From Thunnus maccoyii (Eukaryota > Chordata > Actinopteri > Scombriformes > Scombridae), in assembly GCF_910596095.1 (NCBI RefSeq), contig NC_056544.1, positions 12,819,155-12,883,154 of the forward strand: a DNA stretch of 64,000 bases, written 5' to 3'. Under the pieces are notes generated by a model. It had not been told where the DNA came from. It ran no database searches and worked only from the letters and a program-made list of their open reading frames with translations. Position numbers and translations under genes: made by a program. Positions 35,230 through 46,408 of the stretch are shown piece after piece; positions within the stretch are counted from its first letter, which is position 1; each line of letters opens with the position of its first letter.

Positions 35230-36945
35230 AGAAGCTGTGAAATTGCCCCTTTTTCTGTCTTCATAAGCAAAACAAAGGTATCACCAATCTGAAATTGGGT
35301 TTAAACAGTGTAAAGGCTTTTGCTACGATGTCTTAACACTTTTTTTTTTACAAGTGTAAGTGTTGAAAAAACGGAGAATCAGGCGCTAAATATCATTATG
35401 TTTCCCTTAACCCCGAATCGAGAGCTGACTTCAGCCTCGTCTGATAGCAAGTTTTGTACTTTACAAACACTTCCACTGCCGTCGTCCACCAACTTTTATT
35501 AATTACAAACACCAGCCTAACGGGGCTGTAGTCACGGTTGGTTCATCCTTGCTCCTTCATTGAGCTAGCAGGTGTGTTGGTCCCAGTACGAGCTGCAGAG
35601 ATGGGTGCAGGGCCCCAGCAGCAGCAGCACACCCTGATTGTGGAGCCAATCTCGCGATATTGCAGTGCAGCGGTAATTTATGACATGTAAACGGGGTTAT
35701 GTAATGACACTATTAGACATCACTGTTTTCCGATTAGGTTATTAAAAATCACTGTAAATACAACGATACTGTTTGTTTCTGAAGATTTTATTTTTTTTAC
35801 ATTTATAATTGGGTGCTGTGGTAAAAGTTTGGAGACCTACACATGGATGGACCTGTTTTTTTTTTGTTAGGCCTCTAATGACACCCCACCCACCCATCCA
35901 CCTCCCTGCATGGTGTAATGCACACTGTCTCATCCAAGCCATCCATTAGATACAGAGCACAGGAATAATAGTTGCTGCTTCCAGGTTTTCTCTGTCCATC
36001 AGTTATTTCATAAAACTCCACTTTATTTAGGAATATGCACTATGAGAGCACAACATAAACCACAATAATAAAGGCATTATGACTAGATTATGACACAGGA
36101 CCCCTCTATACAACAGGATCGCTATAGACTGTAATGCAGGACACACCTTAGTTGATATTTCAATGGGGCAAATTCCCCAACAAATGTGGAATTAATCAAA
36201 TTACCAAAACCAATCAACATGCAGTGAATTAGGACTTTAGGACTGAAGCCCCATGGAAGTTGCCAGCTTGCTCTGCTGGTAATCCAGCGGTGGAAGAAGC
36301 AGGTGCAAAGCTATCAGTTCTGATCACTCTGAAAGAATAGTGCCCTGTTTCCCTGGTCTATAATTAAACTTTCTGGATTTTTGGTGTTCCCTTTTTGACT
36401 GGTCACCATCTTTCATTCCACTAGTGACTGCATAGAGATGAATTCAAATGACATGTTTGGATTTCAAGTTTTGGCTTGTTTTGCCTTAGTTAAAATTTGC
36501 CTTAACCTTAAAAATGCTGGAGTATTGTCATTAACCACAAGATTATATGGGTTACCAAAATTATTGTATTTTGTACTTAGTAACTGACATAATCTTTAAG
36601 TATCTTACATTTAAACATAAAGCCTTACCATCCAGGTAAGAATCCAATCCAATCCAAGAAAAAATAAAATGTCATATGTGTAAACACTGAACAAAATGTG
36701 TATATTTGACTGTCTTTTAATTACAAACATACAATCCTATCTAAAAGCAAGTCTGATTTTTAGCTCTTTATGTATAAAACACTATTTTAGAGATGACATA
36801 AATGTAAATATAGCTTATTCTGTACTACTTAGTTTTGGAAAGACCAGAGAAGCTGAGTAGCTCTCTCTCATAAACAACATGAATGTCTCACCAACACACT
36901 GGAAAACACAGAAATACTGCATATTCATTTTGATGGCTTTTGTCT

Positions 36946-36973
36946 GTGATCACCATAGACTGTTGGTGATCAC
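36946..36973. repeat. Short perfect hairpin
   Basis: GTGATCACCA and TGGTGATCAC arms (10 bp each) flank an 8-nt loop. No other function is evident. Confidence 0.6.
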
Positions 36974-37327
36974 GCAACTCTTGCTGTGTGATTTCTGTTT
37001 CAGCAGATGGCGCTCTTGCTCATTTCTTTACAGCCTCCAGTTGTATCTGACTGGGTTGCAGGAATTTCCTTTGGATAGCAACAGCTTTAAAACACAAAGA
37101 GAATCAGAGACAGAAGAAACAGAGAAAATATATGTTAAATTAATGTATGAGAGTGTAAAGAGACTATAAAGCAATGCATGAGAAAAGAAATCCCTGACTC
37201 TAACAATTAGGCTACAGCTCTAGGCTTGAGGCCCATTTAGGCCACATAGATTCATTGTCCCAGTTTCAAGGGATTCCTGTCTAATGCTTTCCTGGAAGAC
37301 TAGTGGTGATATTTATTTCTGTTAATC

Positions 37328-37330
<3 letters not shown>

Positions 37331-37415
<85 letters not shown>
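37331..37415 (+). repeat. (AC)n microsatellite beside a splice donor
   Basis: About 42 uninterrupted AC units. In the slc22 pseudogene orientation it is a (GT)n run beginning about 10 nt after the GTATGT donor at 37424. Confidence 0.95.
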
Positions 37416-37417
<2 letters not shown>

Positions 37418-38179
37418 GACATACCCTCTGATAGGTTTGGCTTGGCTGATAAGGTCAGGAAGTTTGTTGTTTCTGGTGTCTGGCAGCCACATGCTAACGA
37501 CAGCGGCCATGATGCTGATTGTACCAAAGATGATGTACGGGAGAGCTGTGCTGTAAACTCCTGTAAACAGAATAATATCAATAAAATCAAAACAAACAAC
37601 ACATCAAGACACTAAAACAAATGTGAAGCTAAACTAAAATTGAATAGAACTTTTGGACTTGTCAAACAAATTAACATTATTAATCACTGGCATTACAACA
37701 GAGCCATAATTCATGTTATTAGAGCCACCTGTGCTTTTCCTGCTATATGAGTCAAAATGTCAGCTGTGAAAAAGCCTTATTAGTGTGATTTATTTGGATG
37801 CTCTGGTGCCAGCAAGAATTAGGTTAACAAGATTTATTCAGAGAACAAGATGATGTGTAAAGTGCAGGGAAAACTTTTGATAGGGAAGAAAAGAAAACTA
37901 AGGCTCATAAAGCAAACATCAGACAAATGCAAACATAAAAGAACAAAAGATGTACAAAAGAAACCCATCTTTGAGTTTCCTAAAAATGATAGGAGCACTT
38001 TATGTCTTTTGTGTGTAAAAAAAATGTGTCACTAGTTTCCCCAGTAGAATAAAAATGCAGTTTTGCAAATTTTTCAACTATGTTTAGTTTAACTATGAAC
38101 CCAACTTTGTGGTGCCTTAAATGTTGTAGGCAAAATCCTAAAATCAATTCTGAAATTCACAAACAGCAGAAGATTACAT

Positions 38180-38790
38180 CAGTGGTTCCCAACCTTTTTC
38201 CTGAAGTGACCCCTATTCAATCATTGAGTAAACTGACAACCCCTGATGAAGTGACATATGAATATTTCATATTATATTCAATGCATAACAATATAAACTC
38301 AGAACTACTGATAAAGTGTACAATTAACCCAAGTAGTGAATGCAGTAGCTGTAGGAAGGATGAATTTTGAGAAGATTATTTCCTGTGGATATTGCAGTGC
38401 ATTAGAGAAGAGTTTACCTTAAATTTTTAGGAATTTATCCAATTTTCCGTCTGTATTATACATTTTTTTTAAGTGTTTTACTGTCATACATATTTAATAG
38501 GTTTCTTTCTGACAAATTCAGTGTTTTCTAACTTTTCTAATGCAGGATGAGGCTATTTATCAGAGAGTGAAGGCTCTGTGAATATAGCTTGTGTTCATAT
38601 TTTCACCGTTATCCTCATGAGATTTTTTAAATAACAATCTAAACTTTAAAAATAACAATTACATTCATTTTTTCTTTCACATGAATTAATGAAATGCTGA
38701 GATATAGTGTAAATTTGTTTCCAAAAAGTTTTCTTACACCCCTTAAAATCAAGAAGGCCTTCTGACCCCCCATGTTGGGGATCAGTAGTC
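38180..38790. repeat. hAT-type MITE with CAGTGGTTCCCAACC terminus
   Basis: The left end reads CAGTGGTTCCCAACCTTTTT. The right end, inverted, reads TACTGATCCCCAACATGGGG, with GACCCC near both ends. Flanks GATTACAT and GTCTACAT resemble an 8-bp target duplication. It lies in an intron of the slc22 pseudogene and has no coding content. Confidence 0.65.
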
Positions 38791-39310
38791 TACATAATCA
38801 CATAATGTATATTGATATTACATATTTATATATATTTAAGTTCATGACTGCAAAAAAATACATCTTAAGGGAAAGTTAAGTTTTTCAACAACAACACTTT
38901 TATTTTTCTATTGTTATGATTTGGGATTCATTTTTTATTTATGTCAAGTATATTCACTGGAGTGTGTTTAAAACTGTTAATGCTATTTTGGTTACAACAG
39001 TGCAGACAAATACAACAACAGAAACAGAAAGAACCAAAAACACACTTGCCTATGTAGATCACATAGGGGCAAATGATGGTGCTTATGCGTTTAGCTGTGG
39101 AGGTGATCCCTAAACCCATGTTCCTGACCACAGTGAGGATCAGCTCAGTGAAAAGCACATAGATGAAACAGTAAGCACCAGACACACCCATTTTCCCACC
39201 AAGGCTAACACCTTGAGCACGACATGCATGTCTGGAAAAAACAAACAAACAAAACAAACAAACAAACGTGTTTAACAATTTTACAAATCTCGTCCTTTCA
39301 GGGATTCCTG

Positions 39311-39337
39311 ATTCAGTCTGTACTATACAGACTGAAT
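39311..39337. repeat. Perfect 12-bp hairpin next to a pseudogene splice donor
   Basis: ATTCAGTCTGTA and TACAGACTGAAT arms with a CTA loop, just 6 nt from the exon edge at 39344. One arm overlaps the GTCTGT donor region. Confidence 0.65.
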
Positions 39338-40860
39338 ACAGACCTTCGGGAACCAGCTTTATGATTAGAAGCGTGATGCCGCAGAACATCAGTGTGGAGA
39401 AGAGGAGAGTTGGTCGTGGCGCTCGATTAACCAGCAGCCAAGTGGCAACGTACACCACAATGTCAATGGCTGCAGAAATGAAGCAGTTCAGGTAAGCATT
39501 TCCATTCAGGTCACTGGTGTTGAGAGAGAGAGACCATAGAACACCATGGCGACAGACATCCTGCAGAAACACAAAGTCGAGACTGGATGAAGATGGACGG
39601 GACTGCACACTCAAATTAACTTAAATCAATGGTCAAAAATCAAAAGGACTGTGTCTTATGTAATTAATGCAAATTAAGTAATTACTTAACCACATTAAAT
39701 AATTACAAAATTAATTAAAAGGGGTCTGATATCCAAGAGTTTTTTTTATTTGTCCAAATTAACTGTATGTTTATAAGTTACATAACATAAGGGAATTATT
39801 TTGGTACATGCATCCATATTTAGGAAAGTTACAAATAGATTAGAAGAGAGAGATTCTACATTACCATATGAAGAAACCTAGAACTGTAATGTTCCTCATG
39901 TTCGGGGTGCGCATCAGGTCCACATAAGTATATGTCTGCTCATCTTCACCTTCATTTTGCTGAATCAGACATAAGAGAAGAAACAGAACAGTAAGATAGA
40001 GTTTACCACCAGATTACAGCTACAGTTTGGGGCAAATATACTTTATACTGGAGCAAATCAGCTCAGTAAAAATGGAATAAGTACCATTAGTTCCAAGCAC
40101 TCATCAGACCTAAACAGGACCTCAGGGGCAGGGACTCTGTTCCTTTTGGCAGCGTGGCGTATGACGAGCTCAGCCTCCTCCACCCAACCTTTCTGCAAAA
40201 GCCAATGTGGAGACTCAGGAATCAGCTTGAACAGAAGGAGAGACAGATGTTCAGTTACACCACAAACATTACAAAATCAGTAAAGGTTGATCTTAGACAG
40301 TCATTTAAAAAAAAAATTAAAAAAAATTAAAAGCCTCAAGTGGAAGTATTTGCTCTCTGGGAACGCATGTACATGTATCATGTGAACTTCATGGAGAAGA
40401 CAGTGTTAAAAATGAGAACCATAACCTGAACTTTGATTCATGTGTTTCCTAAAAGTGGTGAAGTTGTTTTGTTCTGAGTAATTCTGGGCTCCAAATGATG
40501 TAAAGCAACCTGATAAAATTTTCAAAAAGCATTTAGTTACGGATTATATTGTCCTGTCACTCATAAATGAGGTGAAGGTGAAGTGAGGATGATTGCATTT
40601 TATTGAATGTGACTAGTGGCTTGACAATTCCAGGTTTTTACATCCTGGATCTGACATTTGAATTGAATACAGAGGTGGTGTGGACAGGTTTGTCCTTTGT
40701 GTGTGCTCTGGTCGGTCAGTGTTCCCAGTAAGATAGCGCTCGTTTCATTCACTTATGTTGAAAGGCAACACCCTGCACTCCTTATTTGGAAGGTCCTGGC
40801 TCCAAACAGAAAAGATGGCACCCAATGGTTGATGCCACACTTCACTACATCTGTCTTTAT

Positions 40861-41240
40861 ATACACTTACCAACCACTTTATTAGGAACACCATAGTAAT
40901 GTGTAGGGCCTCCATTTGCTCTCAGAACAACCTCAGGTCTTTGTCAGCTGGACGTCCTCCCTGGGTGTTCAAGCAATGCCGAAATAGCCTATGTCATTAC
41001 CATCATCAATGGGCCTTTTTAGCTATTCTGCTATGGTTTATAGTGTATGCATCTTTATACATCTTATCTGTCTAGATCAAAAACTTATGTAGATAGAGAG
41101 TTGACTGTACCTCGTCAAGGCTCTGGTGGATTAGTTGGGAGGTGGGCCATGATCTGGGTGGAACCTGATTCTTGATGCCTTTATGAATGAACAGGTCGAG
41201 GACTGTTCTCTATATACTCTCACTTTGAAATCTAATTTGT
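40861..41240. repeat. Probable fish interspersed repeat fragment
   Basis: Starts TATACACTTACCAACCACTTTATTAGGAACACC-like (40861-40890), which resembles the widespread fish 'CACTTTATTAGGTACACC' repeat terminus. The right limit is not defined. It occupies the pseudogene interval where two transporter exons are expected. Confidence 0.4.
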
Positions 41241-42788
41241 GGGTAAAATTTGACATTCATGGTTTTTTTTGCTCCATCCAATTGTGTGAGTGAACTGGAC
41301 TATTATCTGATGTAAATGTCAATAAGATGTTGGTATTACTTAGTCTATAAATTAATCCCTTAAGGAGCCATTCAAACATTTAGCTTGTTTTTCAGAAACC
41401 TATTCACTACTTGTGGTGTTTGGTTAGCTGTTAAAGTGCAGCTCTTCATTCCCTGATTTTATGGTCTCTACTTTATATAAGAAACGGTTTGTTTGACATG
41501 TGGCACAAATGTCTAAGGACAGAGGGTTTGATATGTTGAACATCTTGTAAAGACCCTTGAGGCAAATTTGTGATTTAATGATAATGAGAATTGACTTGAC
41601 TATTTGTCACATCTTCCTCCTGAATTATACAACTGCTCTTTAGACTTTATGGTATCAGTTGTGAGAAACTACTTCTGAGTTTCAGTGCAACAGATGCAGA
41701 TTTTAAAACACATTTGGTATAGTCCATTGTGATCTCACTTTAAAACACTTTATTCCACTATAGCTCAACCTGAAAAAGCAGCTAAAATTGAATTACTGAT
41801 CCAGTTTTAGAGTACATGTGTTATATGTACTTTATATTTCATATTTCTACTTTTATTATAACTCTTACTTGTCTTCTTATTTGTCTCTTTTTGGCCTATC
41901 TTGAAGCTGTGGATTATTTTGATTTATTTTTCCATGTAAACTTTTATCATTGTTATTATCATCATTATTATTAACATGACTTACCGGTCTGAGAGGTGAC
42001 CACTGATGAAGGATCCAAACAGAACTCCAACAAAGAGCAATGAAGTGGAAAAAAAGAACCTTCCACGCATTGTCACACACCAGATCCCACTGCGATTGCA
42101 GGACAGAAGAAAATCATTCAGGTTATTGCAGAGAAATCTGTCATTAAGGCGAAATCTATTTCATTCTAATCTAAAAAAGTGAAACAGGGAAAGTTTCAGC
42201 CTGGACCCTGAGTTCCGGTCTGCATGGGAGACAGAAAGCCACAACATAAAGATTTTGAAGTTCAAAGAATATTACTCGTCAAATTTATAACATTTGACTC
42301 CATTTCTCAAGTGAGCTGACAACACTTAGGGCTTTGAAACAATGTATGAACAAAGGCTTCAGTTCAATTATTGTTTTATTCACATTGTGCATGGAGTATA
42401 AATACTGCACCTGGAGTATAAATACTGCACCTCAGACACAATGGTCGCGGTGTATCTCTCAGTGCTGAACACCCATCCATCCAGACTTTTCTCTGTGTCA
42501 TTGCTCAGTCCTGCAGTCCAGTTTCCAGTGTCCAGTTTGTATCGAGAACAGCTGTCAGGTCAGATGCAGCTGCTCCGCTCGTGAAAGGGAGCCTCCACAT
42601 CCATGTCATTACGCGTGGAGTTGATCGATACCTTGCAGCGGTGCTCGGGTGTCCCTGAAACGAACACCACGAGCACTCCCATGTACCCGCACGGAATCGC
42701 ACTCAAACTCAACAACTAATAATAATAATAGAATTTGAAAAAGTCCGTAGTCGCCCAGAAAAGATGTGATTTCATCGAAGTCTTTCAT

Positions 42789-43289
42789 TTTTATTTGGAA
42801 GAGACGCTCCGCGGTGCGTTTGGATTTTTTATAACTGAACTAATATCAGGACCCAAGTTTTTTATTTCTCTAATGTTTTCACATCATAAACTACGAACGA
42901 CAGCATTAAAACACGAGTCTTGCAGGTAAAACATGAGACTCATGTGACTGTTATATCAGTATGGTGTGGCTGCTCTGCAGGTGCGCTTTATTTAACTACA
43001 GTAACTGGGCGGAGATAAGCCTCCTGAATTGCGCACCCAAAACGCTGTCAAAACTTTCATTTGCAATTTCAGTCGCAGCCGTCATGATCATGGACCGGAA
43101 AAGACGCAGAAAAAAGGTGCATTGATGCATGTAGTTAAAGAACCCCAAATAACCATCACTCTGACAAAACACACAATGCAGAGTGAAACATGAGACATCC
43201 GCTGTCACAAACCGGTCCGCACGGCCATGACAAGGAAGGGAGACGCACACAACAAAGCCAATTGACAACCAATGTATTAAAAAAAAGGA
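42789..43289. other. Upstream flank of slc22 pseudogene
   Basis: No gene recognised. It may contain the former promoter/5' UTR of the pseudogene. There is no clear TATA box or CpG island. Confidence 0.3.
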
Positions 43290-43536
43290 AATAACCTCAG
43301 AGAGAGACCTAACCTAACAATGGCATGTGTAGTCAGTGGGATCAGTAGTGCAGGTGAGTGCATGAGTGGAACAGTGTGTGGCTGTAGTGTTGTATGGTGC
43401 AAAAAAGCAAGTCAAATGTCAACCCAAAAACCAAAAGGTGGAGAGCACACCACAACTGCCCTCCAGGAGGGTTTTTGAAGGAGCACTGGCACACAGAACC
43501 CCAGGTGTTGCCAGTGTTGCTGATGATACTGCCACA

Positions 43537-43623
43537 CCCACCTCCAGTGCCTGCAAAAACAACACAGATAGCAGCCACACAAAAATCAAGCCACAGGCAG
43601 ACTGGGCAGAGAGGGTCGTAACA
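43537..43623 (-). repeat. 3' LTR-like direct repeat
   Basis: Near-identical to 48146-48232, starting TGTTACGACCCTCTCTGCCC on the minus strand. The downstream part of the LTR has no match at the other end, so this copy is rearranged or only partly homologous. Confidence 0.75.
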
Positions 43624-43629
43624 CATACA

Positions 43630-44294
43630 AATTGACCTCTGGCCTTCAGCAAGTCAGTAAGTGGTGCCATAACAGTCGAAAAATTCTTACAGAAACAGCG
43701 GTATTACCCCACTATCTCAAGAAATCTCATGAGCTCCTTAGTGGCAGGCTGCGGAAACTGCTTAACTGCCAATACCTTGGCTCACACAGGGGCCAGACAC
43801 CCATGTCCGACCACCCGACCCAGGTACGTCACAGTTGCACAAGCAAGTTCACACTTTGCAAGATTCACTGTGAGAGTCACCTCTGTTAACCGGTCAAACA
43901 GTGCTCTAACCCGCTGCATGTGAGAAGACCAAGAATCACTGTAGACCACTAAATCATCTAAATAAACAGCACAGCTGGCCAGCCCAGCGACCACACCATT
44001 CATCAGATGTTGAAAGGTGGCCGGTGCACTCCTTAATCCAAATGGCATCACCTTATATGAATACAGCCCAGATGGAGTAATAAAAGCTGCCACTTCCTGT
44101 GCTCTTTTTAACAAAGGCATCTGCCAGTAACCCTTCAGCAGATCAAATTTGCTGACATACTTGGCAGCCCCAACCTGGTCTACACAATCCTCCATACGAG
44201 GCAATGGAAAAGAATCTGGCTTTGTGACCTTGTTGACCTTTCTGAAATCTGAACAAAACCTTGGTGTCTTGTCACTTTTAGGCATGAAAAACAT
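43630..44294 (-). pseudogene. Retrotransposon reverse transcriptase, truncated
   Basis: RT motifs are clear: RFCSDFRKVNKVTKPDSFPL, KFDLLKGYWQMPL, FGLRSAPATFQHLMN and the catalytic YLDD (AVYLDDLVVYS). The connection segment ends near 43630 and no RNase H follows. A frame change lies between the RT core and the MAPLTDLLKA segment. Confidence 0.88.
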
Positions 44295-44361
44295 GGAGAG
44301 GCCCAGCTTTATGAAGAAGGCACTGCAATATCATTGTCAACCATATACTTGACCTCAGCAT

Positions 44362-45003
44362 CTAGGTATCTAGCTTCTCAGGAGAAACTCTATAAAAATG
44401 CTGACGGATAGGCTGCACATCACCCACATCAATATCATGCTCGGCCCAATCAGTGCCGGAGGGCACAGCACCAAACAAACCTGGATAGTTCAAAATCTTT
44501 TCAAATTCCATAGCCTGTGTTTCTGTCAAATGGCCAAGCAACCCTTTCAAATTCTTAAGGGCCTCTGAATTTTTCAACCCCTCATCACGCTCAGGAGCAG
44601 CATCATCCATACATTCACCTGAAACCGCTCCCACTGCACCAGTCACCAGGGCAGGACTCACTGGCATTGCCCCCTGCTGGTCAGCACTGGACACACTAGA
44701 GGAGGGAGCATAACAGGGTTTAAGCAGATTGACATGGAACAGTTTTACAGGCTTCCTACAACCAGGAGTTGAAATCAAAGAATTTTGGTCTGAAATATGT
44801 TTAACCACTGAATAAGGACCTGAAAACTTTGCCTGAAAGGGCGAACTCACCAACGGACAGAGAGCCAAAACTTGATCACCAGTACTAAACTCACGCACCT
44901 CAGCGCGGTGATCACATCTCCGTTTCATTTTTGTTTGTGACACAGCCAATGTTTGTTTTGGCAACTCACCTGCAGCATATAGCCGATGCCTAAACCCATT
45001 CAC
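44362..45003 (-). pseudogene. Integrase C-terminal region joined to the region before RT
   Basis: The segment FSTGDQVLALCPLVSSPFQA and YSVVKHISDQNSLIST resembles the chromodomain-less gypsy integrase tail (GPY-like), followed by a Ser/Ala-rich linker and a sequence leading into RT (HFYRVSPEK). This confirms that integrase lies upstream of RT. Confidence 0.7.
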
Positions 45004-45312
45004 ATAGTCAGTTAGGTTGGTAGGTGGATCTGAGTCCTTCTACCCATCCGTCAACACAGCCAGAGGACCCTGGACAGTATGGCCAAACACTAAATCATTT
45101 GGGCTAAACATTACCTTGCTGCATTACCTCCCGTGCAGCTAAAAGCAACCATGGCAGCCCCTCTTCCCAGTCTCTATTAAGCTATGTGCAATATGCATGC
45201 AAAAGAGACTTGAGCGTCTGATGAACACGCTCTAAAGCACCTTGACTCTGTTTATGATAAGCTGACGACTGGTTATGCCTGATCCCTAGGAGTTTCGACA
45301 CTTGGTCCCTGG

Positions 45313-45708
45313 TCACTCTGGATGACTGGGGATACCAATCACAGATATGAACTGTGTTAGGGCTTTAACCACAGACCTTGCAGTTATTTCGTGCAAAGGA
45401 TAAGCTGCCAAGTACCTGGTGCTTTGACACATGACAGTCAGCGAATACTGGCAACCAGACCTCGCACAGGGCAGCGGCCCCACACAATCGATTATTAAGT
45501 ACTCAAATGGCTGACTCATAAGTGGAATCGGCTGCAACGGAGCCGGTTTAATGACCTGATTTGGCTTACCAGTTGGCTCACACGTACTACAGGTCTTAAT
45601 GTGAAGAGAAACATGCTTTTTAAGTCGTGTTTTCCGGACACCTAAATGCCCTGACTCATCGTGAGCAAGTCTCAACACATGGCTATGAAACTTAGATGGA
45701 ACGACCAC
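45313..45708 (-). pseudogene. Retrotransposon integrase N-terminal and core fragment
   Basis: HVLRLAHDESGHLGVRKT and CSTCEPTGKP form the HHCC zinc-binding pattern. YLIIDCVGPLP carries the first acidic catalytic residue. The frame ends before the second and third catalytic residues. It precedes RT in transcript order. Confidence 0.8.
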
Positions 45709-46225
45709 TTGAAAAATTGGATCCCAACAAAATCCTCACCATGGGCACCCACTTCCTCACCAAAATACCATCTTGAAGAAAGTAGCCACTGGCCACATTT
45801 TTCACCTGACCGGCTGACAGCACAGACCTGAACTGCTCCTCCAATGATGGATAAGCTCTCTGTTCACTCCACAGCTCACTGTTAGACACAGACAAAGGGA
45901 CATCAGGTAAACATGGCAGGACAGTCTCAAACTCCCCATGTTCCCCCTTAGACCCAGCCCGTGTAACCACGCATGCAGGGAAAACCTCAGAAAAGCGCTT
46001 TGCACTTCCATCAGGCTGTTCTGAGCCTGAAGGACAGAGGGTGACTACTGGAGGTGGTGACACACTAGCCCAAACACGACTGCCAGCCAAGTCATTGCCC
46101 AAAATTATATCAATCCCTTCCACTGGCAACGCTGGTCTCACACCCATAGACACATCACACTGCACCAACTCACACTCTAGGTTCATCCTATGCATAGGGA
46201 CAGGCAACACATTCAACACCATTCC

Positions 46226-46408
46226 TCACATAAGGATTCTATCACTAATGTCAGTCTTCTCAGAAAATGGCAAAACAGACTCACATACATAGGAGTTAAC
46301 AGCACCCGTATTTCTCAAAATCTTAACAGGCACCTTCATGTCACTACCAACTTGTGTCACAAATCCTTTGATAAAAGGCAGGGGGCTGTCAGTCACACTA
46401 GATTCCAT
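46226..46408 (-). pseudogene. Retrotransposon protease-like remnant
   Basis: The motif LRNTGAVNSYV aligns with the retropepsin LxDTGA active-site turn, but the catalytic Asp is Asn. The length and the following sequence are too short for a full protease. It is likely inactive. Confidence 0.55.

Larger units (their letters stand above)
33220..37424. other. Gene-poor spacer
   Basis: No coding gene was recognised. It holds a G-quadruplex tract (34274-34294), diverged direct repeats (34306-34590), a long palindrome (35085-35229) and a short hairpin (36946-36973). The missing 3' end of the slc22 pseudogene may lie in the right part but I could not identify it. Confidence 0.45.
37425..42788 (-). 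pseudogene. SLC22 family (OCTN-like organic cation/carnitine transporter) pseudogene
   Basis: Minus-strand exons recognised against the OCTN plan: 42788-42431 (MKDFDEITSFLGDYGLFQ, SGTPEHRCK, glycosylated loop), 42089-41985 (WDLVCDNAWK, FVGVLFGSFISGHLSDR), 40225-40085 (LIPESPHWLLQKG), 39959-39865 (VDLMRTPNMRN), 39560-39344 (SDLNGNAYLNCFISAAIDIV), 39231-39050 (ELILTVVRNMGLGITSTAKR) and 37560-37425 (YIIFGTISIMAAV, WLPDTRNNKLPD). Family proteins are 12-TM plasma-membrane carriers. Damage: a frame change in the TTA run of exon 1, an in-frame TGA at 42560-42562, a T7 run where six keep frame in exon 2, one extra TC unit in the exon at 39560, and A4 where five keep frame in the exon at 39231. The two exons normally encoding about TM2-TM5 were not found between 41985 and 40225, nor was the last exon. 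Assembly error could explain some indels but not the nonsense codon plus missing exons. The exact SLC22 member is uncertain. Confidence 0.8.

Noticed and set aside
37300-37602. Cys-Val repeat protein frames
   Set aside because: Translation of the (AC)n microsatellite; the real coding part is the short slc22 pseudogene exon next to it.
37425-42788. Reading the in-frame TGA of the slc22 exon 1 as selenocysteine
   Set aside because: No selenoprotein is known in this family and four frameshifts accompany it, so decay is simpler.
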